Positions 26,687 through 35,423 of a stretch of DNA of 64,000 nucleotides are shown here, one piece after another (position 1 is the stretch's first letter; each line of letters begins with the position of its first letter). Both the position numbers and the translations under genes were made by a program. A model generated the notes under the pieces. The model had not been told where the DNA came from, searched no databases, and was given only the letters and a program-made list of their open reading frames with translations. Source of the stretch: UBA8919 sp041658185 (GTDB taxonomy: Bacteria; Elusimicrobiota; UBA8919); assembly GCA_041658185.1 (NCBI GenBank), contig JBBAAR010000006.1, positions 103,772 through 167,771 on the forward strand, read 5' to 3'.

Positions 26687-28786
26687 ATGAACAATGACAT
26701 TTTATTGGAAATAGGCACTGAAGAAATTCCTGCAGGGTATCTGCCTTGCGCAATTGAACAGTTAAAAAAAATTTCCGAAGCGGAATTAAAATCTGCGCGG
26801 CTTCCGTACAAAAATATAAATGTTTGGGCAACACCCCGACGACTGATTTTATATTGTGAAGATGTTGCCGCACAGCAAATAAACACAGAAACGGAAATTT
26901 CCGGGCCGCCGACCATCGCTGCTTTTATCGACGGCAAGCCAACCGCCGCTGCTTTCGGTTTTGCAAAAAAATACGGTGCAGATGTGTCGGAATTGATAGT
27001 TAAAAACGGCAAGGTATATGTAATTAAAAAAGAGCCGTCGTTAAAAACTGAGACGGTGCTGCCGGAAATTTTCAAAAAAATAATTTCAACGCTCAATTTC
27101 CAGAAAACAATGGTTTGGGAGTCATCCCGTTTTAGATTTGTCCGGCCGATAAGATGGCTACTTGCGGTTTACGGGAAAAAAACGATAAAGTTTCAGATAG
27201 CGGATGTAAAATCATCAAACTTAACCTGTGCCCGCTATTGCAAGAAAATCAAAATTACCGAGCCGAAAAGATATGCCGATGTTTTAAGAAATAAAAGTGT
27301 ATTGGTAAATCAGACCGCCCGCCTTGACGCTCTCAAAAAAACGGTTGCTTCATCTATAAAAAATGTAAAAGACGGCGAGATTTCCGCCGGCGATGAACTT
27401 TTTGAGACGGTGAATAATCTGGTAGAATTTCCGACTGCGATTTTGTGCGAGTTTGATAAAAAATTTCTCAACTTACCGGAAGAAATAATCAAAAACACAA
27501 TAAAAAAACAGAAAAACTTTATAATTGTTGACTCTAAAACAAAAAAAATTCTGACATATTTTATAGGGGTAAAAGACGGAATTTCAACAAACATAGAAAC
27601 AATCAGAGACGGTTACGAAAAGGTAATTACCGCCCGCATGGAAGATGCTGAATTTTACTTTAAAAACGATACAAAAACAAAACTTGATGAAAAAATTGAG
27701 CGGCTGAAAGGGATTGTCTTTCAGGAAAAGTTAGGAACTGTTTATGACAAAGTATTGCGGATACAAAAACTATCGCAATGGCTTGCTGAAAATATTTCTG
27801 CAGCAATTGTTCAACCGGACAAATCAACGATTGAACGCCTCTGTCTTTTATGCAAAGCCGATTTATCTACGGAAACGGTGTCGGAGTTCCCGGAACTGCA
27901 GGGTGTCTTCGGAAAAATTTGCGCAATGAAGGACGGCGAAACGGAAGGCGTGTCCGACGGTATTGAGCAGCACTGGTGGCCTACAAATTATGAGGGGAAA
28001 ATTCCCGTTTCAATGGAAGCATCAGTTGTTTCAATTGCCGATAAAATAGATACGCTCGCCGGTGATTTTGTCCTTGGGCTTACGCCGACCGGTTCAACCG
28101 ACCCTTACGGTTTGCGCCGCGCTGCCTTCGGAATCGTGAAAATCGCAATTGAAAAAAAAGTTTCTTTTTCAATTAAAGAGTTGATGATTCAGGCGCTCAC
28201 AAACCTGCCGTTAAAGGTAGAAGACCGGGCAAAACTTATTTCGCAGCTGGAGGATTTTATAAAACAGCGGCTTGATACGTATCTTAAAGAAAGAAATATT
28301 TTACAGGATGAAATAGATTCGGTTCTGTCCGTTCGTCCCGTTGATATTCTTGATGCGTTTAATCGTGCCGTTGCGGTTCATTCCATAAGAAAACTTCCGG
28401 ATTTTGAACCGATTGCAGTTTTATTTAAACGAATAGGTAACATATTGAAACAGGCGGAAAAAGAACAGAGATTAGAGAATAGAGAATTAGAGATTAGAGA
28501 GGAACTGCTGAAAGAACTGGAAGAGAAAGAACTCTATCAAAAATTTTTAGAAACAAAAAATAAAATTGAAGACGCTAAATCGCTCAAAAACGGTGATTAT
28601 CCGGCGATACTCAATGAACTTGTTTTGTTGAGGAAACCCGTGGACAGTTTTTTTGACAAGGTTCTTATTATGGATAAAAATGAAGAGATAAAAATAAACC
28701 GTCTGGCATTGCTTTCCACGATTTACAACCAGTTCATAAAAATCGCCGATTTTTCTAAAATAGTTGTTAACCCAAAAAACGTGTAA
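26687..28786 (+). CDS. glyS: Glycyl-tRNA synthetase beta subunit
   Basis: 699 aa, the tRNA-binding subunit. Hallmarks are DILLEIGTEEIPAGYLP at the start, MVWESSRFRFVRPIRW, RMEDAEFYFKND and the HD-like region DGIEQHWWPTNYEGKIP. Near residue 595 the sequence RLENRELEIREE is encoded by a short AGAGAATT-type tandem repeat, an insert unlikely to belong to the ancestral protein. The stop lies inside a 15-bp sequence that recurs at 32535. Confidence 0.94.
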   Translation: MNNDILLEIGTEEIPAGYLPCAIEQLKKISEAELKSARLPYKNINVWATPRRLILYCEDVAAQQINTETEISGPPTIAAFIDGKPTAAAFGFAKKYGADVSELIVKNGKVYVIKKEPSLKTETVLPEIFKKIISTLNFQKTMVWESSRFRFVRPIRWLLAVYGKKTIKFQIADVKSSNLTCARYCKKIKITEPKRYADVLRNKSVLVNQTARLDALKKTVASSIKNVKDGEISAGDELFETVNNLVEFPTAILCEFDKKFLNLPEEIIKNTIKKQKNFIIVDSKTKKILTYFIGVKDGISTNIETIRDGYEKVITARMEDAEFYFKNDTKTKLDEKIERLKGIVFQEKLGTVYDKVLRIQKLSQWLAENISAAIVQPDKSTIERLCLLCKADLSTETVSEFPELQGVFGKICAMKDGETEGVSDGIEQHWWPTNYEGKIPVSMEASVVSIADKIDTLAGDFVLGLTPTGSTDPYGLRRAAFGIVKIAIEKKVSFSIKELMIQALTNLPLKVEDRAKLISQLEDFIKQRLDTYLKERNILQDEIDSVLSVRPVDILDAFNRAVAVHSIRKLPDFEPIAVLFKRIGNILKQAEKEQRLENRELEIREELLKELEEKELYQKFLETKNKIEDAKSLKNGDYPAILNELVLLRKPVDSFFDKVLIMDKNEEIKINRLALLSTIYNQFIKIADFSKIVVNPKNV
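28468..28503. repeat. AGAGAATTAGAGATT tandem repeat within glyS
   Basis: Four to five copies of a 7-8 base purine unit in frame, the complement of the AATTCTCT words seen in intergenic elements at 7612, 50317 and 55882. Confidence 0.75.
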
Positions 28787-28795
28787 AAATTCACA
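28781..28795. repeat. 15-bp sequence GTGTAAAAATTCACA, copy 1
   Basis: Exact match to 32535-32549. The two copies bracket the FecR/outer-membrane block. This copy carries the glyS stop codon. Confidence 0.6.
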
Positions 28796-28824
28796 TTGAC
28801 AAAATGCTAATGATTTGTTATAAT
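28796..28824 (+). promoter_or_regulatory. Perfect consensus promoter of the second FecR gene
   Basis: TTGACA, 17-base spacer, TATAAT, with both boxes at full consensus. Expected transcription start is near 28831. Confidence 0.8.
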
Positions 28825-28838
28825 TACAAATGGCGAGG

Positions 28839-28871
28839 CGATGAAATTGCCGAAGTCGTGTAATTTCATCG
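28839..28871 (+). promoter_or_regulatory. Leader hairpin before the second FecR gene
   Basis: CGATGAAATT and AATTTCATCG form a 10-bp perfect stem with a 13-base loop in the leader, 41 bases ahead of the ATG. There is no T-run after it, so it is more likely an RNA stability or regulatory stem, or a DNA repeat, than a terminator. Confidence 0.6.
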
Positions 28872-28911
28872 TAAGATATAATTTTGTTAGAAGTAAAAAT
28901 CGGAGGTGTTT

Positions 28912-30477
28912 ATGAAAAAGTTTTTATTGTCGGTTTTACTTTCTACCTTTCTACCTCTCTACCTCTTTTCCCGCATTTATGGCGATGTAAAAATCAGTCA
29001 GTTGTTCGGTGATGTTTCCGTCTATCAAAACCAGAATTGGTCCCTCGCAAAATTAGATATGGTTTTTTCGCAACAGGATAAGATTAAAACATCTAAAGGA
29101 AGCGGTGCGGAATTGCTTATTGATGGAACAAGTAAGATTTGGGTTAATGAAAACTCCGAAGTTGAGGTTAATTCACTCGGCACAGAAAGTATGTTTTCTA
29201 TTTTGGTCGGCAAAATCCGTGCTAAAATAAAACTTGTTCAAGGCGGCAAGTTCACCGTAAAAACGCCTGTATCTATCTGTGCGGTAAGAGGGACCGAGTT
29301 TATCGCAACCGATTCCGGCGAACTTTATACATTAGAGGGTGTTGTATCGTTCGGAACCGGGGATGGCGGCGGGATATTGATTGATATTGACGCTGGATAT
29401 TATGTGATGATTGATGCTGAAGGGAAAATGTCGCAACCTGTGCCAATATCTGTTGACCAGCAAAACTCAATGAACAGCGAGTGGTCGGGTTTTTCTGATG
29501 AAATAAAACAGAAAAAAGACCAATCCGGCGAACAGGATGGGAAAACAAAAAAAAATCTGAAAGAAGCATTTGCGGACTTAAAGCAGGAACTCAGAGAAAT
29601 TGTCTCAAATATCAAGACGGATGTGAATGTAACCCGCGAGATAACCAATGAAATAAAGGAAACGGACTTTGCAACAGGAAGAAGTTTAAAAGATATTCAT
29701 GGTAACCTTGTCCGTGTTGAACAACTTCTGCTTCGCCCGGATAGCCAGACGGTTCTTTTCTTGAACCTCACAAAAAGAAATAGTTATACCTATAACGGAA
29801 AATTCAGATATGACGGCACGAGCAGCAGCCGGTTAGATGTTCTTCAAACAAAAATAACATTCAACAAAAATCTGCCCGAACAGTTAACAGCGTGGCCCGG
29901 TTTTATCGCAGGGCAGGAAGATGATTCTTTCTATCCGCAAAAAATCTACTGTCAAATTAGCAATCAAAAAGACAAATTGGAGTTTATCGGTGTTTCAAAA
30001 GATAAAGGTGAGTTGGACGAAAAGGGCAATGTGTTGACTGAAAGAAGCATTGTGATGGATGGTTATATCAACGGATGGAAAGTAGATCCAAATTATGATG
30101 CCGGTGATACAGATATTTCGGCAGATGGCTCCGAAAATGGCTCGCTATGGGCAACAAATATTTCGCCGAAAATGAAAATTGACATGGCGGGGCAGCCAAC
30201 AAGATATGTGTATCTATTCTCCGAGTCATATGGGATAAATAATGACGGTAAATTGCTGAATTTGAACGATTTTACAAATACATCGGAAAATCCTTTTACC
30301 GTATTAAAACAGGTTGCAGTTGAAAATATTTTGAATGTCAGAGAAGGCAATACCGTTTCCTCGACTGACTTTTTTACTCGCGGGAACATTGACCTAGTGG
30401 TAACACCCGATATTGTTGTTTCTATTGCACAAAAATTAGCGACGGAAGCGGGCAACATAGCGGATTCTATAAAATGA
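28912..30477 (+). CDS. Exported FecR-domain protein (521 aa)
   Basis: Signal peptide (to about residue 20), then a FecR-type domain: GDVKISQLFGDVSVYQ, the turn GSGAELLIDGTSKIWVNENS, and TPVSICAVRGTEFIAT. A Lys/Glu-rich coiled region follows at about residues 195-255. The long C-terminal part has no domain I recognise. The ATG at 28912 has GGAGGT upstream; a GTG at 28906 overlaps that site. The signal-peptide core is written in a CTTTCTAC-type repeat. It heads a three-gene block of exported proteins and has the best promoter in the window, so it may be strongly expressed. Confidence 0.8.
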   Translation: MKKFLLSVLLSTFLPLYLFSRIYGDVKISQLFGDVSVYQNQNWSLAKLDMVFSQQDKIKTSKGSGAELLIDGTSKIWVNENSEVEVNSLGTESMFSILVGKIRAKIKLVQGGKFTVKTPVSICAVRGTEFIATDSGELYTLEGVVSFGTGDGGGILIDIDAGYYVMIDAEGKMSQPVPISVDQQNSMNSEWSGFSDEIKQKKDQSGEQDGKTKKNLKEAFADLKQELREIVSNIKTDVNVTREITNEIKETDFATGRSLKDIHGNLVRVEQLLLRPDSQTVLFLNLTKRNSYTYNGKFRYDGTSSSRLDVLQTKITFNKNLPEQLTAWPGFIAGQEDDSFYPQKIYCQISNQKDKLEFIGVSKDKGELDEKGNVLTERSIVMDGYINGWKVDPNYDAGDTDISADGSENGSLWATNISPKMKIDMAGQPTRYVYLFSESYGINNDGKLLNLNDFTNTSENPFTVLKQVAVENILNVREGNTVSSTDFFTRGNIDLVVTPDIVVSIAQKLATEAGNIADSIK

Positions 30478-30512
30478 GACCTCCGATAGAATCATTCGGG
30501 GGCCGGCTCCGT

Positions 30513-30541
30513 GTCACCCTGAGCGATAGCGAAGGGTCTCA
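30513..30541. repeat. CACCCTGAGCG..GCGAAGGGTCTC palindromic repeat
   Basis: Imperfect palindrome (CCCTGAGCG-ATA-GCGAAGGG) in the 72-base gap before the next gene. I recall very similar sequences as dispersed repeats in several anaerobic bacteria; this is memory, not a search. Confidence 0.5.
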
Positions 30542-30549
30542 GACTAATA

Positions 30550-31302
30550 ATGAATAAAAAAATTAAACTTTTAACGGCACTCTTATTTTTGTTATTGTAT
30601 CAACTTAATTCTCTTACTGCAAAAGATTTTACAGAGACCGCAATTGGTAAAGAACTGATAAATCTGGGCTTAAAATTCCTTGATAATCCCGGTGATTTTT
30701 TCTTCAATATCCATTCTAACAGCGAGGATTTTTCACCTGTACCCGCTGACAAAAACGGTGCGATACGGTTCAATCTATTCCCCGCACTTCTTCCTTTCAC
30801 ATGGGCGAATCTTAATCTAAAAGTAAAATTGTTTAACGAGCAGAAAGTCATTCCGCAGATTGATTTGGTAGGTCAGTATGGCGATATGCTTGCCCTCCGG
30901 TTCATTTCCGGCGATGTCAAACCAAGTTTCATTGATTATTCTGCGGGTGCGGTCTTTACAAAATCAGCGACGGATGAAACAAAACTTTTTGGCGGGGTAA
31001 AATACTCAAATGTCAGTATGAATATAAAATTATCTTCTTCATCTGCGGTAGAGTTCGGCGAATTCAGGGTGGATGAACTCAATTTCAAGGTGTCGGATGT
31101 ATTTGTATTTACAGGACTTACCCATCAAAAAAATATAAATATACCGTCAATACTTGTTGTGCAGATGGGATATGGTTTTAATAATAAAAAAATTGTCTCC
31201 AGAATAATGCTTTCTAAAAAACATCTGGATTTAGGGTTAGATATTTATCCGGAGGGACTTTTTGTAATTCATCCGTTTGTGGCATACCACTGGAATTTTT
31301 GA
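30550..31302 (+). CDS. Exported protein, probably small outer-membrane beta-barrel
   Basis: 250 aa with a signal peptide (to about residue 24). The body alternates polar and hydrophobic residues and ends in aromatic VAYHWNF, a typical outer-membrane C-terminus. Repeated short amphipathic strands (LALRFISGDV, KLFGGVKYSNVSMNIKL, ILVVQMGYGF) support a barrel. I do not recognise a family. It lies between the FecR protein and another barrel-like protein and probably works with them in the outer membrane. Confidence 0.6.
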   Translation: MNKKIKLLTALLFLLLYQLNSLTAKDFTETAIGKELINLGLKFLDNPGDFFFNIHSNSEDFSPVPADKNGAIRFNLFPALLPFTWANLNLKVKLFNEQKVIPQIDLVGQYGDMLALRFISGDVKPSFIDYSAGAVFTKSATDETKLFGGVKYSNVSMNIKLSSSSAVEFGEFRVDELNFKVSDVFVFTGLTHQKNINIPSILVVQMGYGFNNKKIVSRIMLSKKHLDLGLDIYPEGLFVIHPFVAYHWNF

Positions 31303-31318
31303 TACACAGATTACACAG

Positions 31319-32533
31319 ATGAAAAAAATTATTTATTTTTTACTTACTCACTTACTTGCTTACTCGCTTACTCACTGTCTTTATGCTGAAGTGAAAGTTG
31401 CGCCGTATTATTCATTGCAGTTTGCCGAAGGCGCTTTTGTTCCCAATGTAGGCGAATGGAATTTTTCTGTCAATCTTTTAAGCGATTTTGGGGTAATAGT
31501 TAAACCCGAAGGGAAACATTCATATGTCGGATTTTACGAGTTAAAATATACGGGTCCGGGTCTTAAACGGCAGGAAGGCGAAAAATTCACGGACAGAACG
31601 ATGGACCACCTTGTTGTATTGAGACACAATTATAACATATTTGAAAATTATTTTTTGAAAAGTCAGGTTGATTATATGAAAGAATATAAAAGGACGGGCA
31701 GCAACGAAGTGTGGGGAACAGGGCTCTATGATTTCAGTCGTCTCGGCGGGCTGGTTTTTTTTGAAAAAAAATTCTCCGATGAATTATCTTCAAACATTTC
31801 TTTGCAGTACCATTTTCTGAATTTCCCCAATTATACCGACCTGCTGGCTGAGTATCAGGCAGGCGGCGAAAATATAGAAAGTTCTACCGGCAAACAAAAC
31901 CATTCTCTTTATCAGACGGGTTTTTCAGTTGATTATAAAGCCAATCATTTTACAACAGATGTATTTTTCCAAAATTACACCAAGCAGAAAATAGCGGTGA
32001 AAACGGTTCAGCCCGACGGTACTTATTACAGTTCTGACCTCCAAAAAGATACGATAATAAGTTTTTCAATAAGACACGATGAAAACCTTTGGGAAAGGGT
32101 TTTGTTCTCGCCGGAAATATCTTATAAGATAAAAAATTCAAACCAGAATTATCTGCGTTTCACCTCAATCGGTTCTACAGAAACACCCTCCTATTTTGCC
32201 GATTACTATGATTACAATCAATTTACTTTTTCATTCCCTGTGTCATTTATCCTACAGGAGAAATGGGAGGTTTCTACAGGGCCCGAGTTTGATATCAAGA
32301 CATACACGAAAAGACCCCCGCAGAATGATGACGGCAATTTCTTAATTAGTAAGAGACAAAAAAACCATCAATTCATTTTAAACTCCGGTATAACCTTCAA
32401 ACCAAATGCGGTTACCCGTACAACCGTTTTTTATGTTTTTCAGAATCAAACATCTAATATGGAGTTTGAAAAATACCTGCCGTATAACTATACCGGGAAC
32501 TATTTTGGCATCAAATTTGAGTATACATATTAA
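31319..32533 (+). CDS. Outer-membrane beta-barrel-like protein
   Basis: 404 aa with a signal peptide ending near CLYAE and many alternating strands, ending in the aromatic YFGIKFEYTY. I do not recognise a specific family; it could be a porin or OM assembly partner. The ATG is part of a dispersed ACAGATTACACAGATG repeat, and the signal-peptide core is an 8-base repeat (ACTTACTC). The frame is open upstream to 31277, but the signal peptide marks 31319 as the start. Confidence 0.65.
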   Translation: MKKIIYFLLTHLLAYSLTHCLYAEVKVAPYYSLQFAEGAFVPNVGEWNFSVNLLSDFGVIVKPEGKHSYVGFYELKYTGPGLKRQEGEKFTDRTMDHLVVLRHNYNIFENYFLKSQVDYMKEYKRTGSNEVWGTGLYDFSRLGGLVFFEKKFSDELSSNISLQYHFLNFPNYTDLLAEYQAGGENIESSTGKQNHSLYQTGFSVDYKANHFTTDVFFQNYTKQKIAVKTVQPDGTYYSSDLQKDTIISFSIRHDENLWERVLFSPEISYKIKNSNQNYLRFTSIGSTETPSYFADYYDYNQFTFSFPVSFILQEKWEVSTGPEFDIKTYTKRPPQNDDGNFLISKRQKNHQFILNSGITFKPNAVTRTTVFYVFQNQTSNMEFEKYLPYNYTGNYFGIKFEYTY

Positions 32534-32534
32534 T

Positions 32535-32549
32535 GTGTAAAAATTCACA
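32535..32549. repeat. 15-bp sequence GTGTAAAAATTCACA, copy 2
   Basis: Exact copy of 28781-28795, immediately after the last gene of the FecR/outer-membrane block and at the left edge of the PorV-like remnant. Confidence 0.6.
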
Positions 32550-32660
32550 AAGCCGTATTTTACCGACGATAAAAATATACAGTTAACAACCGACTACGCA
32601 TTCGTGCCTTATGGTGACTTGGGGAATACCCACAGAGTCAGTTTTTCAGTGAAATTTTAA
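32541..32660 (+). pseudogene. C-terminal remnant of a PorV/PorQ-like outer-membrane protein
   Basis: A 39-residue open stretch with no start codon. Its end reads TTDYAFVPYGDLGNTHRVSF followed by SVKF and a stop. That is the conserved closing strand pair of PorV/UPF0164-type barrel proteins as I know them. Only this tail remains. Upstream it is cut off at the second copy of the 15-bp repeat, right after the barrel gene. Probably debris of a gene truncated when the neighbouring block arrived. Confidence 0.65.
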
Positions 32661-32769
32661 GAAACTATATACCTCCGAATCCACTACCGTCGGTTTTCCT
32701 TAATTTTCATAAAATAATAATGTCAAATATGATTAAAAATTTCTGCTGGAAAGGCAGACGTTTTTTTTA

Positions 32770-32798
32770 TTGCATTTTTGCCGTTTTTTTAGTAAAAT
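32770..32798 (+). promoter_or_regulatory. Probable argG promoter
   Basis: TTGCAT, 17-base spacer, TAAAAT, followed by a short leader with GGAGG before the ATG at 32819. The -35 box is weak. Confidence 0.45.
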
Positions 32799-32818
32799 AA
32801 CTAAATTGGAGGATAGTT

Positions 32819-34015
32819 ATGAAGATAGTTCTTGCTTATTCCGGCGGGCTGGATACATCGGTAATGATAAAATGGCTGAAAGAAAATTACAATGCGGAGG
32901 TTATCGCCTGCATTGTTGACGTCGGTCAGACCGACGAGGATTTATCAAAAGTTCACCAAAAAGCATTAAAAACCGGCGCATTAAGGGCATATACCATTGA
33001 CGCAAAAAAAGAATTTGTTGAAAAATATATTTTTCAGGCGCTCAAGGCGAATGCGATTTACGAGGGGAAATATTTTCTCGGAACTTCACTCGCGAGGCCT
33101 TTAATTGCAGAAAAAGTTATTGAAATTGCCAAAAAGGAAACAGCGGATGCGGTTTCTCACGGTGCCACCGGAAAAGGCAACGACCAGGTGAGGTTTGAAC
33201 TCACATTTAAGTCATTGATGCCGTCTATAAAAATAATTGCGCCTTGGAGAGAGTGGAAGTTGAAATCCCGGCAGGAAGAAATCAATTATGCGAAAAAGCA
33301 CGGGATCCCGCTGCCTGTTTCAAAAGAAAAACCGTATTCATCAGACGCAAATTTATGGCATATTTCCTACGAAGGCGGTATTTTGGAAAACCCCGCAAAT
33401 GCGCCCGACGATAAAATGTTTCAAATGACCGTTTCGCCGGAAAAAGCGCCCGGCAAAGCGATGGTAATAGATGTTTATTTTGAAAAAGGCGTGCCGACAA
33501 AAATCAACGGCAAAAAATACGGGCCCGTTGAGATAATAGAAAAATTAAATGAACTTGGCGGAAAAAATGGTATCGGCAGATGCGATATCGTAGAAAACCG
33601 GCTGGTGGGAATGAAATCGCGGGGCGTTTATGAAGCGCCTGCTGCGACCATACTTTATATTGCTCACAGAGAAATTGAATCGCTGGTTTTAGACAGAGAA
33701 ACCTCTCATTTTAAGGAAATTCTGACGGTAAAATATTCAGAACTGGTCTACTACGGTTTGTGGCAGTCCCAATTGAAAAAAGCGATTGACGGCTTCATCA
33801 ACGAGACACAGAAAAATGTCACCGGCTCGGTGAAATTAAAACTTTACAAAGGCAGTTGTACCGTTCTGGGGAGAAGTTCGCCGAAATCGCTTTATTGGGA
33901 AAAACTTTCAACATTTGAAAAAGAGGATATTTACAACCAAAAAGATGCCGAGGGTTTTATAAATCTGTTCGGATTGCCGTTAAAAGTTGAAGCAATTTTG
34001 AGACGGCAAAAATAA
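32819..34015 (+). CDS. argG: Argininosuccinate synthase
   Basis: 398 aa. Joins citrulline and aspartate with ATP. The PP-loop is AYSGGLDTSVMIKWL at the N-terminus, followed by SHGATGKGNDQVRFE and PYSSDANLWHISYEGG, all diagnostic. Good GGAGG upstream. argH follows after a palindromic repeat, so the last two steps of arginine synthesis are together. Confidence 0.95.
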   Translation: MKIVLAYSGGLDTSVMIKWLKENYNAEVIACIVDVGQTDEDLSKVHQKALKTGALRAYTIDAKKEFVEKYIFQALKANAIYEGKYFLGTSLARPLIAEKVIEIAKKETADAVSHGATGKGNDQVRFELTFKSLMPSIKIIAPWREWKLKSRQEEINYAKKHGIPLPVSKEKPYSSDANLWHISYEGGILENPANAPDDKMFQMTVSPEKAPGKAMVIDVYFEKGVPTKINGKKYGPVEIIEKLNELGGKNGIGRCDIVENRLVGMKSRGVYEAPAATILYIAHREIESLVLDRETSHFKEILTVKYSELVYYGLWQSQLKKAIDGFINETQKNVTGSVKLKLYKGSCTVLGRSSPKSLYWEKLSTFEKEDIYNQKDAEGFINLFGLPLKVEAILRRQK

Positions 34016-34023
34016 AAAAAAGC

Positions 34024-34092
34024 AACCACAGATTAACGCGGATAAGTTCAAAAAAGATTTTATCTGTGTCAATCTGTGTGTATCTGCGGTTA
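34024..34092. repeat. ACCACAGATTAACGCGGATAA inverted element between argG and argH
   Basis: The left arm AACCACAGATTAACGCGG is answered by a right arm ending TGTATCTGCGGTT; the words CACAGAT and ATCTGTG recur. It belongs to the same family as 49519-49582 and the short copy at 31303-31320. Confidence 0.7.
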
Positions 34093-34112
34093 AAAATAAA
34101 AAAGAGGTTTTT

Positions 34113-35423
34113 ATGAACTTTAAAAAATTTGTTTCATCCATTGATTACGATGTTAAACTTACAAAGTATGATATTTTTGGAAGCATCGCGCATACAAAAA
34201 TGCTTGCCGAGTGCGGAATTATTCCGCAAAGCGATGCTAAAAAAATTATCAACGGGCTTAACTCAATCAAGAAAGATTTTGAAAACGGCAAATTGAAATT
34301 TACCGGCGAGGATATTCATACTTCAATAGAAACCGAACTCAAAAAAAGAATAGGCGATGTCGCCGGAAAAATGCACACCGCAAGAAGCAGAAATGACCAG
34401 GTGGTTCTCGCCGAACGGCTTTATTTGAAAGACGAGATAAAAATAATCATTGAAAAAATAGACACCACAATTGATGCGATTAAAAAGGTTGCCGGGAAAA
34501 ATTTATCCGTAATTATGCCGGGGTTCACCCATTTGCAAAATGCCCAGCCGGTATTATTCAGTCACTGGTTTTTATCTTACGGTTGGATGTTAAAAAGAGA
34601 CAAGGAAAGATTTCTGGACTGTTATAAAAGGGTTGATGTTATGCCTCTGGGCAGCGCCGCTTTTGCGGGAACGGAATTTCCTATAGACAGAAATTTTGTC
34701 GCGAAAGAACTCGGTTTTTCCAAAATTTCAGAAAACTCCGTAGATACCGTTTCCGACAGGGATTTTTTAATTGAATTTTTGTTTGACTGTTCACTTGTGT
34801 CAATGCATCTGTCACGGCTTGCGGAAGAAATTATAATCTGGACATCTGCACAATTCGGATTTATAGAATTGTCGGAACAGTTCACTACGGGTTCATCTAT
34901 CATGCCGCAGAAAAAAAATCCGGATTTTGCGGAACTTATAAGAGGAAAAACAGGCAGGACTTACGGCAATTTAATTTCGCTTTTAACCGTTATGAAAGGA
35001 CTCCCGTTGTCTTACAACAGGGATATGCAGTTGGATAAAGAACCGCTTTTTGATTCCGTTGAGACAATAAAAAATATGCTTGATGTTTCCTCGGAAATGA
35101 TAGTTACCGTTAAGGTTGATTCCGAAAAAATGATGTCCTCCTGCAAAAACGGCTTTATTCTTGCGACCGATGTTGCCGGCTATCTCACATCCAAAGGCAT
35201 TCCTTTCAGAACGGCGCATAATATCGTCGGCAAAATTGTGAATTATTGCATTAAAAATAAAAAATCGTTTAATAATTTGTCAATTGTAGAATGGAAAAAT
35301 TTTTCAGCAAAATTTGAAAAATCCGTTTTTGATGTGTTGGATTTTAGAAAATCGGTTGAAAAAAGAAAGTCAAACGGAGGAACGTCATTATCGTCGGTAA
35401 AACAGCAACTGAAAAAATTATGA
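34113..35423 (+). CDS. argH: Argininosuccinate lyase
   Basis: 436 aa, splits argininosuccinate into arginine and fumarate. Signatures: TARSRNDQV, HLQNAQPVLFSHW and the mobile catalytic loop TGSSIMPQKKNPDFAELIRG. Start at 34113 with AAGAGG upstream. The stop overlaps the TolC-like gene by four bases, so the arginine genes run into a set of envelope genes. Confidence 0.95.
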   Translation: MNFKKFVSSIDYDVKLTKYDIFGSIAHTKMLAECGIIPQSDAKKIINGLNSIKKDFENGKLKFTGEDIHTSIETELKKRIGDVAGKMHTARSRNDQVVLAERLYLKDEIKIIIEKIDTTIDAIKKVAGKNLSVIMPGFTHLQNAQPVLFSHWFLSYGWMLKRDKERFLDCYKRVDVMPLGSAAFAGTEFPIDRNFVAKELGFSKISENSVDTVSDRDFLIEFLFDCSLVSMHLSRLAEEIIIWTSAQFGFIELSEQFTTGSSIMPQKKNPDFAELIRGKTGRTYGNLISLLTVMKGLPLSYNRDMQLDKEPLFDSVETIKNMLDVSSEMIVTVKVDSEKMMSSCKNGFILATDVAGYLTSKGIPFRTAHNIVGKIVNYCIKNKKSFNNLSIVEWKNFSAKFEKSVFDVLDFRKSVEKRKSNGGTSLSSVKQQLKKL

